Source of the DNA: Rutidosis leptorrhynchoides
Lineage: Eukaryota; Streptophyta; Magnoliopsida; Asterales; Asteraceae
DNA: 64,000 nt
Direction: 5' to 3'
Assembly (NCBI RefSeq): GCF_046630445.1
Contig: NC_092333.1
Location: 186,683,001-186,747,000, forward strand
How positions within the stretch are numbered: the first letter of the stretch is position 1; each line of letters starts with the position of its first letter. Positions 48,942-57,837 of the stretch are shown piece after piece. Made by a program: the position numbers and the translations under genes. The notes under the pieces were generated by a model that saw nothing but the letters and a program-made list of their open reading frames with translations, had not been told where the DNA came from and ran no database searches.

Positions 48942-49157
48942 CATGGTCCTCGCGACCCCACCATTGGTGTATAAATAACCGATAGTTCTCGCAACATGGT
49001 CCTTGCGACCCCACCATTGGTGCATCAAACAACCAATATATCAAAATCATGGTTCTTACGACCCCACTATCGGTGTATAAAACAACCGATAGATCATGCC
49101 ACACGGTCCTTACGACCTCACTATCGGTGTATAAAACAACCGATAGATCACGCAACA
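48942..49157 (-). repeat. G1 hairpin array 1: four 53-54-bp units
   Basis: Unit starts are 48942, 48995, 49048 and 49102. Each has a catggtcct-like head, then gaccccac, then a hairpin. Units 3 and 4 have CTATCGGT/ACCGATAG arms (49067-49092, 49121-49146); unit 2 has ATTGGT/ACCAAT arms. The arm sequences change together while pairing is kept. Confidence 0.85.
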
Positions 49158-49417
49158 CGAAGGCTGGCCGAAAACACACGCGCCTTAGTGAATCCGAACT
49201 ACACGCGACTCACTACCTTCACCGCAACAACAATCGGGATTGGCCGAACTACACGCGCCTTAGTGAATCCGAACTACACGAGAGTCACTATCCCAAAAGA
49301 ATGACCGAACTACACGAGTCATTTGTGAATCCGAACTACACGCAACTCACTTCCATAATAAGATGACCGAAACCATACACGTCATCGTGAATCCGAAACC
49401 ACACGCGATCCACTACC
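49158..49417 (-). repeat. G1 hairpin array 2: four 55-75-bp units, constant loop
   Basis: Each unit has two hairpins sharing the loop ccgaactacacgcg. First-hairpin arms are AAGGC/GCCTT (unit 1), ATGAC/GTCAT (49301-49322) and GATGAC/GTCATC (49362-49386); unit 2 is degenerate. Second-hairpin arms are GTGAATC paired with GACTCAC (49188-49213), AACTCAC or GATCCAC. The plus-strand A-C mismatches in these become G-T (G-U) pairs on the sense minus strand. Confidence 0.85.
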
Positions 49418-49675
49418 ATGATGAAGTCAGCGGACCCCGAAGGTCATGCTCCACCAATCTCAACACCGGATGAAGTTAGCGGACCCTGTCAATGGTCATG
49501 CTTCACCGTTATAGCACCACGCTCATGATGAAGTCAGCGGACCTCGAAAGTCATGCTCCACCAATCACGTACTCCCATGATGAAGTCAGCGGACCCCGAA
49601 GGTCATGCTTTACCAATCAACAATACCATGATGAAGTCAGCGGACCCCGAAGGTCATGCTTCACCAATCAACGCC
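49418..49675 (-). repeat. G1 hairpin array 3: five about 50-bp units
   Basis: Units start near 49418, 49469, 49525, 49577 and 49628 and read atgatgaagtcagcggacc, then a short loop, then ggtcatgcttcacc. An inner GACC/GGTC stem (sense loop ttcgg in most units) sits inside an outer TGAAG/CTTCA stem. Variants such as gctccacc and cgaaagtc still pair through G-U on the sense strand. Confidence 0.85.
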
Positions 49676-50772
49676 CTTTTGGCCTCGAACAACGAGTAGC
49701 GTAACATCGCGCTCTGCCACGCCATAGTGAATCCTAACGGATACCACTAACCATTCCCACAATCGAGCAAGAACCACCTATATCAAACATAGGTACAAAA
49801 CAATAATTCTCTAGAAGAGAATCCGATACGCACACCCCTTAACCGAGGGATTTCACCTTGCTCGCCAAACACGTCCATTATCTCTCAACGAGATTTACCA
49901 CATTACCTCCTCGGTGGTAATTTAAATCCAACCCATAAGTACAATTTAACCGAAATTGTACTCCACCACAAATCGACCAAAACTAGGTCTCGACAAAATT
50001 TCCGGATCTACCAAAAACATCATCCGAAATCTCCCACTAAAACTTCCTCGTACGGGAGTGTAACTCCCCCACTTGGAACTACATTCCATATCCGCACCTC
50101 GTACAACCGTACAATGCTACCAAAGGTAGACTTTACCAACAATTGGGTTCACACGACCCATCACCATCTCTTGCTCCAACCTTGAACATACCAAGGATCT
50201 TAACCTATCCTTAAACACTTCGAACGAAAAGTGTACCACCAATTACACAAACCATACCCTCGCAATCATCCTATTGCTTTAGTTTGTCAACTTCCACCTT
50301 GTCACTCATGTACCTAAGGGTTTAACTTCGGTACCCTATGTACAATGTAACCACAACATAATCGGAGTCGAACACCACGCTAGTAGGTATAAAAGACGCA
50401 CCTAATGTCGCGTCACATAGACTCCTTTACCAACGTACATCGAGATCCAAAACACTCGATTTCAAGGGTTTCATCCCACCCGTCGAACCTCATGGTTCAT
50501 CAACTCCAACATACAAGTGAACACGCGCTTAATAATCGAACACTAAAACCCATTTCCATGGCTTGGTAGAAACATTTCCCAAATACTAAGGAATGCTTGG
50601 TTGCACCATGTCTTACGACCTTCGCCCATTAATCAAACGTCACCATGGGGTACTTCCATTAAGAACGTCACCCATAACAACAATATGCACAACACAAGGC
50701 ATTTTACAACTCAAACACAAATGACACTTGATAAATAATTAAAGGACGTATTTATTTAAAATGAAACGTACC
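49676..50772 (-). other. G1 non-coding region between gag and hairpin arrays
   Basis: No long ORF and no pol motif in either strand that I can recognise. Some short inverted repeats (ttgtac...gtacaa near 49945-49970 and 50100-50115) are present. In an ordinary element this is where protease and RT would follow gag on the minus strand; here they are absent. Confidence 0.65.
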
Positions 50773-51714
50773 TTAACGTCTCCTTGTCGCACCCGTCCCC
50801 GGAAACTTGGGACATTCCGACTTACGATGTCCTTCATCTTGGCAGTTGAAGCACACCATGACATCACCCTTTGGTATCGAACATTCCCAAGACTTGTGAC
50901 CCCTCATGCCAAAATTGTACCATCTAGACGCACTAGAATCCAATATACCCGTCCGTGTACCACCCATGCTCACACTCGGACCCTTAGTCCTCTTACTCGG
51001 AGCACCATACGAAACAACCCTTCTCTCACTTGCAGGTTCACTTTTCTTGGACCGTGAATACGACTCGAAACCTCTAGCCAAGGCGAATAACTCCGCAAAC
51101 GATTTCGCTTGACCCCGGCTAATTTTATTCTTCAAGTCATCATTCAAGGTCCGATAGAAATCTTGCATCAACAAATGATCATTCCCCAAATACTCTGGGC
51201 AAAAATGAGCCTTCGCCATAAAGGTCGTCTTGAGAGTATTCAAATCCATAGAACCCTGTTGCAAATTTCGCAACTCATTACGCATTTCCGACAAATCGGC
51301 TGAAGTTCGAAACTCCTCGAAGAATTCCTTCTTAAACTCGTCCCATGATAACGCCATAAACGGGTCACCACCGACAAGATCAATATTACCATCCAACCAA
51401 TCCTTTGCTCTACCCTGCAACAAGCTCATAGCGAGCCTTGTCCTCTTCTCGGGAGGACATTCAATCGTTCGAAAACACCCTTCGACATCCGAGATCCAAG
51501 TGGAGCTTACCAAGGGATCCGGCTTTCCGTCATACATCGAGGGTTTAGTCCTCATGAAGCTCTTAAGACAACGCTCCATTTCACCACTACTTCGAAGTTC
51601 GGAATACTTTCTATCCATTTCTTCTCGAAACGCACTCATTTGCTCCACAACGGCGGCCGCAACTCTAGCATTAAACTCTAAATCGTTCGTCTCGATCCCG
51701 GTTTCCGTCGGCAT
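50773..51714 (-). CDS. G1 gag, intact
   Basis: A 313-codon ORF (ATG 51714, TAA 50773) without stops. Residues about 20-45 form a coiled-coil-like MSAFREEMDRKYSELRS. The capsid (Retrotrans_gag) region is clear: MYDGKPDPLVSSTWISDVEG, FRTIECPPEKRTRLAMSLL, AKDWLDGN, SWDEFKKEFFEEF and LRNLQQGSMDLNTLKTTF. The C-terminus has a good CCHC knuckle, CFNCQDEGHRKSEC. Just before it, WYNFGMRGHKSWEC looks like a knuckle that has lost its first two Cys. A basic end (GATRRR) closes the ORF. It would form particles and package RNA; with no pol in the element, the enzymes must come in trans. Intactness in such a decayed neighbourhood suggests recent selection or recent activity. Confidence 0.9.
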   Translation of the reverse strand: MPTETGIETNDLEFNARVAAAVVEQMSAFREEMDRKYSELRSSGEMERCLKSFMRTKPSMYDGKPDPLVSSTWISDVEGCFRTIECPPEKRTRLAMSLLQGRAKDWLDGNIDLVGGDPFMALSWDEFKKEFFEEFRTSADLSEMRNELRNLQQGSMDLNTLKTTFMAKAHFCPEYLGNDHLLMQDFYRTLNDDLKNKISRGQAKSFAELFALARGFESYSRSKKSEPASERRVVSYGAPSKRTKGPSVSMGGTRTGILDSSASRWYNFGMRGHKSWECSIPKGDVMVCFNCQDEGHRKSECPKFPGTGATRRR

Positions 51715-52139
51715 TCTAAGGAATGCAAAGCGGTTAGATCACGAACGTATAAAGCACACACACAAAACCGCCTCCATCTTGCTAAACACTCGTCGTACAT
51801 CACTTGCTAGACACGATTTGCACCCGTAATAAGGTTTGCAAATCCTTATTACGCACACACGCCGTATCAACTCGTTAGTACAACGACCGCCTCGCTCGAT
51901 GATATAAACAAACACAGACAAAATTCTACGCGATATAAACACACGCAAGAATTATTATCACCACACAATAATATATTAATAATATCCGCATTACTAATAT
52001 AAACGTTAGTCCACCTACAAACAAGGCACTAACTATAACCTATTCCTACCCGTACTCCTACAAGTCCCGCAACAAATAAGCACACACAAAAGTCTAAGTC
52101 TAGGCACCTATCTCAAGTCACCTAAATCCCTTAGACCAT
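51715..52139 (-). other. G1 5' leader
   Basis: Non-coding on the sense strand between primer site and gag ATG. Minus-strand frame 51948-51739 has no recognisable domain. Confidence 0.6.
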
Positions 52140-52151
52140 GCTCTGATACCA
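52140..52151 (-). other. G1 primer-binding site
   Basis: gctctgatacca, the complement of tggtatcagagc, two bases from the LTR starting tgtaacaaccc at 52154. Confidence 0.92.
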
Positions 52152-52153
52152 CT

Positions 52154-53493
52154 TGTAACAACCCAAACCAAACCACGAACAACATGTGATTAAATATCAA
52201 AATAAAAAAAAATAAAAAAATAAAAATTTGTTTGTTCAGCAACTGGCGCGGCGCGCCAGAACCCCGCGCGGTGCGCCGATATGGTCTATCCAAAAAGTCT
52301 TGAAACGTGAAAATGTTTGACCATTTCCCGACGTATTTAGACAAAACGCTTTTCACAACATATTCATATATGAAAAACTAACACGTTCCATTCATAAAAT
52401 AAGTTTTACGAGACCGGGCCCACATCGGCCGTTTTACGACTTTCATACAAAATTCAAGTTTTCAACCACATGATTTTTAACACAAAATAAAGCCGAGCAT
52501 GGCGATTGGGGATACGCTACCCAATCCTAATCAAATCCAAAAGCAAGCCTTCTAAAGTAACTACGCGAGCCACTAGTCCCCGCTTACCCGAGCCTCCGCA
52601 TCCATGCAATCTATAAAAATGTAAACAACGAGATGGTAAGCTAACGCTTAGTGAGTGAAAATATACTACATACATATATATGCATAAAATGGACACGACA
52701 CAAAATATCAAATACCGCATACCGGAGCATCCACGCATAAAGGCTAGCTAATCTAAGCATACCGTACGATCACTCGGCAACGAGCTAAAGATACATCAAC
52801 AAAATATAAGTTCACTAACGACGATGTGAACAACGCCAAGAAGCTACACCCGGAGGGTTAGCTACATCACAAAAATAGAACAATGTATATATAACAATAT
52901 ATAAACGAATAAGGTTGACCCATTAACCCATTACCGAAATACCAAACAACACAATGAAGATTGGCCGAACTACACGAGCCTTAGTAATCCGAAACCACAC
53001 GAGATTACCATCTTCAAAGACAACATCGAGGTTGGCCGAACTACACGAGCCTTAGTAATCTGAATCCACACGAGATTACTACCTCAATAAGACGACCGGA
53101 CTACACGCGTCATCATGAATCCGAACTACACGCGATTCACTTCTCCAATACCAAAACCCACAGTCACGGGATTATAAAATCCACTACATCGGGGTTATCC
53201 AAAACCACATCACAATACATGTGATAACGTACACACAAGTATACACCTCGACAAGAGGAGGTTGATGTCGTGCGAGGTGTACGTGAAATACTACATATTT
53301 TTGATACGAAAAGTGATACAAACTACACAAGTTTTAATTATTTATTTACAAAATGGATATACCTAAACCTTGCTACAACACTATAGGTAGTGTACCTAAT
53401 CGTAGAGTAGTATAGTTTTTAGTAAGTCCGGTTCGTTCCACAGGGAGCGGGCTTATTGCACACTATATTTTTAAACAACTATATTTGTACAAA

Positions 53494-53533
<40 letters not shown>

Positions 53534-56316
53534 ATATATAAAAGGGGGTTTACAGTTTAATGACCGGTTTGTCGATTTATATTTTAAGCGAAGCGTAAAG
53601 TAAATGACGATATTTAACTAACAATATAAAATAAATAACAATAATTAAAATGACAATAAATAAAAGTACGAGGAAATATGAAATAAAATATATTATGCTT
53701 ATTTAAGCTTCCGTAACCATGATGTTTGACGTGTTAATTTTAAGTTTTATGCCCATGGGTTAATTGTCCTTTGTCCTGGATTATTTAATATGCCCGTCTG
53801 GTTTTTGTCTATAACAGTCCATCGGTCATAACTTTAAAGTGCGAGTGTCCTCGTCAAATTATCCTTATACCAGAAGTCAAATATTCCAACTAATTGGGGA
53901 CTTAAACTGTAACAAGGTTTTATTACTTTGTTTAATAATTACACCAGGATATCGACTGCGTGTAACCCAAGGTTTTAATACTTTGTTATCAATTATGCCA
54001 AGTGTCCTTGTACATAATTTCACCCCTGTTTTAATAATTCTAGTGACTATTAATCCATTCCCATGTCCGGTTAAATGAACGATTATTCATACATATAAAT
54101 ACCCCGCTCATCGTGTCCGATCGAGTGTATGTGGTTATTTATAGGTACTTCCAATTGTAAATCTTTATATTAAAATTAACAAACTATCATTTAGTTAAAC
54201 AAATATAAAGCCCATTAATAGCCCATAGTCTAATTTTCACAAGTGTCGTTTTTTTGTCCAAACCTCAATTATGGTACAAAGCCCAATTACCCCGTCTTTA
54301 ATATTTAGTCCAACATCATGATTACTTTGGCTCAAATAAGCATAATAATAACTTAAGTACGAGACATTAATTTATAAAGGAGAACATAACTTACATTGAG
54401 TATTTATCGCGTAGTGTTACACGGACAGAATTTCGACTTCAAAAACCCGTAAAATAACCTTTACATAACCCGAACTAATCTAATATAAAACTACCCTATA
54501 CTATATATATTATATATATATATTTATTTATTTATTTATTACAGAGTATTATTATTATTATTTATTATTTTTATCGAACGAATGCATGGCCTTTTATAGG
54601 CGTTTTGATTTCTGACAGCTCCGCGAGTCGTGGAGTTTTTGGCCTTCAAACTCCGCGAGTCGTGGAGTTTGAAAATCCAGCTCAGGATCCTTTGTCTCAT
54701 AGCTTGTCGACATGATTATATATATATTTATAATATATAAATAATTTATATAATTATTTATATATTATATTTTATTCTTGTGCATAGTTGACTCATAATT
54801 TTTGGTCCATTGCGTCGGGCGTTGATAGTTGACTCATGTCCCGGTTCCGGATTTTCGAACGTCCTTGCGTACAATTTAATATCTTGTACTTTGCGTTTTG
54901 TAACTTGTACTCTTGTCATTTTGAGACGTTTCTCATCAATAAATTGAACCTTTTGAATTGTATTTTGTACATTTGAGCTTTTTGGACGTTTGTGTCTTCA
55001 AATCTTCATTTTCGCCTTTTGTCTTCGCACTTATTTATTTAAACAATTACAATGAAAATATAATACAATTACATATGAAATCCTATTATTTAGGAGGGAT
55101 ATTGCTATAAAATATATGTTCCTTTTTAGCCTTATCAGAGGTCAACCAAAACGCACAACCGTGCTAATTGGACCTATACACAAGTCCATCAAAACCACCT
55201 ATATGTGAAGTGAGCTCTATAACCGAGAACCACTTCACCCGACCCGCACCCATCCTACACATACATATGCACATAGGATATTAACACTCACATTGCCGCC
55301 TTGATGAATGCTTCCAAATAATCCGCAACTCGCCGAAGGAATGTACCTAATCCATTATCATAAATACCACAACACAATTAGGATGGATTTACAAACCAAC
55401 CTAATTCGACACTTAGTGCAATTTCGACCCAATTGCACTTCCAAGCACAAACCGTGCCCAAACTAACCAATAATCACTAACACAAGTGATAATGTTCCTA
55501 ATATGCCAATTAAACCCGAACACAAGTGTTAAACACTTATCGTTCTCAAAAATCGCCCATAAACCCTAATTTTGACCCATAAAGTCAAAATCTCACCAAT
55601 TACAAGTTTTAACACCAAAACATATTTAACTCGGTTTTATACTTCAACTTAATCCATCTTAAGTTTATAAACCTCATCGAATCGATATTCGGGTCATAAT
55701 CATCAACAAACCCCAACTTTGACTCTAGTCAAAATTAGTCAACCATAAGAACCCTAAAGGTCTTCAAATCATCAATAATCATTAATACTAGTGATTATAC
55801 ACCATTCTCAAGTCTTAGACATGGCTAAATCATTAACCAACCCAAAACCCGCCTTTAACACTTATAAACCCGAACCTTGGTGTTAATCTTCAATTAACAA
55901 CTAAATGGGTTCCATCTATGAATCATACAATCAAAAGCCCCAAATTTGAATGATGAACACAAAACGAAATTTGGAGTTAGAGCTTACCACTAGTATTACC
56001 ACGTAGCTAAGAACGAGGAGAACAAACTTGTCTACTACGCCAAAGATCAAAACCCGCTTCTTCCTTTCCAAAAATCCCTTTGAATCAAATGGGTGTTTGA
56101 GTTCTTGAGAGAAATATGAAAAGAAAAGGAAAAAGAAATAAGGAAATGAAATGGGTGGATGAGGTTAAGTCCCCAAATCTGGCTCAAACGCGAAAAGACC
56201 AAAATGCCCTTTTAAAACTCTTAAAATAACAAGGGAGTCTGCCAGCGACATATGGCGCGGCGCGCGACCAGGTGGCACAGCGCGCAACTTGCCAGAATCA
56301 GAATCCAGGTCTTACA
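52154..56316 (-). repeat. G1 5' LTR (element orientation), containing a solo LTR
   Basis: Matches 46144-48393 on both sides of the insertion 53263-55137; without it the LTR is about 2.29 kb. The gcgcg dyads recur at 52243-52277. Near 56255-56286 two gcgcggcgcgc/gcacagcgcgc copies are 20 bp apart; the left LTR has only one. Confidence 0.92.
53263..55137 (-). repeat. Solo LTR of an Athila-type element (copy C) in the G1 LTR
   Basis: 1875 bp, TGATGTCG...CCTTATCA on the plus strand, flanked by gaggt (53258-53262 and 55138-55142). In minus orientation it follows the A1 LTR: tgataaggctaaaaa start, gaagacaaaag, ggttacacgcagtcgat, tcgttccacaggg complement and ggtacactgcctat. Two ctccgcgagtcgtggag motifs at 54619 and 54651 are exactly 32 bp apart next to a minus-strand TATA box at 54598. 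Confidence 0.93.
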
Positions 56317-56321
56317 TGGTG
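56317..56321. repeat. Target-site duplication of G1 (right copy, tggtg)
   Basis: Matches 46139-46143. Removing G1 and one copy joins the A1 small ORF in frame. Confidence 0.95.
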
Positions 56322-56528
56322 TCGGTAATAAGAGCCAAATTGGATGGAGTAAGAAAAGAACTCAGAAACGATCATAATAAGTTACATTTTGGTAAAAGAA
56401 AATCAAAATCCGCAGCGAAAAGAAGAGCACGACACCTTGAAAGATGTCACAAATGCAGAAAATGGTCACACGAAGGAAAATGCTCGACGAATCAGACATA
56501 TTCCAATACCGAGTTCGTTACTTTATGA
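56322..56528 (+). pseudogene. A1 small basic ORF, second part, with Cys/His cluster
   Basis: Continues the frame opened at 46054 and ends at TGA 56526. It is highly basic (GKRKSKSAAKRRARHLER) and followed by the cluster CHKCRKWSHEGKC, a CX2C-X4-HX3C arrangement close to a retroviral zinc knuckle. Joined across G1 the ORF has about 98 codons without a stop. A short basic protein with one knuckle after integrase suggests nucleic-acid binding, but its role is unknown to me. In this copy it is inactivated only by G1. Confidence 0.6.
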
Positions 56529-57837
56529 GGAGAAGGACCGTTCATATGTTTCGAAGAAAAATCATTAAATGCTCGAGGTTACGCCTATGTAGCTATGGAA
56601 AACTAATTAGTCTGACTATCTTATGAGTGGGCTAAAGAAGGTCACTGAGAATTCTATCTCACAAGTAAGTATGTACAGTTTTTATTTTTATTTTATTGCT
56701 TTTACCCTTTTGATAATAAACGCTAAATTGTTCGCTATAAAGTATTAAATTGATACTCAATAAAATTAGGTTTTGCGACCGAAATTATTGATATCATACA
56801 AAAAATTTTTACATCACTGCGAAATTTACCGTTTATTCTTAAGGTATAAATATCTTTAATCAATCAACCCAAAATATTTCAAAAATTCGTCAGGAGTAAA
56901 ACTTGGTAATATAGCCGAAATTACTTTACCGAAAAGAGGGGCGTACATTTTTGATAATATTTGATTGATTAAAGTGGGATAAAAGACCAAAAAGATTTTT
57001 AATTTTTAATTTTACTTTGTTTTTAAATTAATATATTAATATTAAATTATTATTGTAAACTTTTTAAATCAATATATTTAAGTTTGTAGATATTTGAAAA
57101 ATTAATATTTTTAATATAAGTTTATATGTATAAAATCAAAAATATAATATTAAGTTTGGTGTGAATTTTTAAAATTTTAATAATATGATTTAAGTTTGGT
57201 GTGAATTTAATATAATATGATTTTAAAAATATAATATTATGCATTTTAAATTTAAGTTTGGTGTGAATTTAAAAACAAAAATTTACTTTATTTCGTTAAG
57301 TTAAAAATGTGATTTTTAAAAATTCGTCGTAAGTTGAAAACTAGGTCGTTGAACCGAAATTGCTCTACCCAAGGGAGGGACGAGAACTTTTATTATCATT
57401 ATTTTTAATCTTATTGAATTAAAGTATGCCAAAAACATTTAAAAAACTAAAAAATCTTTACTTTTAAAACCGCGCTTAAAAAATGACAAATTTTAAATTT
57501 TGTCGAGGGACGGACTAGGACATCGTTCCGAAACGCCCTCATCCTAAAAAGAAACAAAAGTTTTAATTTTTAATTAATTATATGTTTTATTAGTATAAGG
57601 TTTTTATAAAAAAAAAAAAAAAAGCTAAAAGTACTGTACCCGGACTCCATGCGATCGCATGGAGTTTGGCCTATGAAGCCATGCGATCGCATGGAACTGT
57701 AAATCTGGCCAGAAACAAAAAGCTCAGCGAGCTGTGTTCTTCACACCACCACACACACAAACACCCGAAAATACTCCCAAATCATCTCTAAAATTTGCAA
57801 ATTTTCACCGTAATTCGTCAAATTTCTTGCTCTAATC
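56529..57837 (+). other. A1 non-coding region between small ORF and env-position ORF
   Basis: AT-rich with no domain. The motif taagtttggtgtgaattt occurs three times (about 57151, 57191, 57253). The stretches 56880-56960 and 57325-57390 are diverged copies of a segment containing tcgt(c/a)..gta, ccgaaattnctntaccnaa and gaggg. A perfect 22-bp palindrome (57644-57665) and a 16-bp one (57679-57694), both centred on ATGCGATCGCAT, lie 32 bp apart. Confidence 0.75.

Larger units (their letters stand above)
46144..56316 (-). mobile_element. G1: gag-only LTR retrotransposon inserted in A1
   Basis: Bounded by tggtg on both sides (46139-46143, 56317-56321), with TGTAACAACCC...GTCTTACA ends. Minus orientation is set by the complement of tggtatcagagc beside the right LTR and a tract complement (actctcccccactt) beside the left LTR. 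The interior has one intact gag and no protease, RT or integrase. The rest is non-coding with hairpin repeat arrays. The right LTR contains a solo LTR. About 3% LTR divergence by eye (around 70 differences in 2.2 kb). It must depend on another element for reverse transcriptase and integrase. Confidence 0.9.

Noticed and set aside
48942..49675. Regularly spaced repeats resembling a CRISPR array
   Set aside because: The whole unit repeats, including the supposed spacers, in three different families; there are no cas genes; and the context is a plant retrotransposon.
48996..49704. Overlapping ORFs of 70-105 codons across the hairpin arrays
   Set aside because: They encode only the translated tandem repeats (such as HYRCIKQPI and DEVSGPRRSC) in several frames and run antisense to G1, so they are by-products of the repeats.
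51230..51829. 199-codon plus-strand ORF opposite G1 gag
   Set aside because: It is a shadow; the minus strand encodes capsid and zinc-knuckle motifs in an intact frame.
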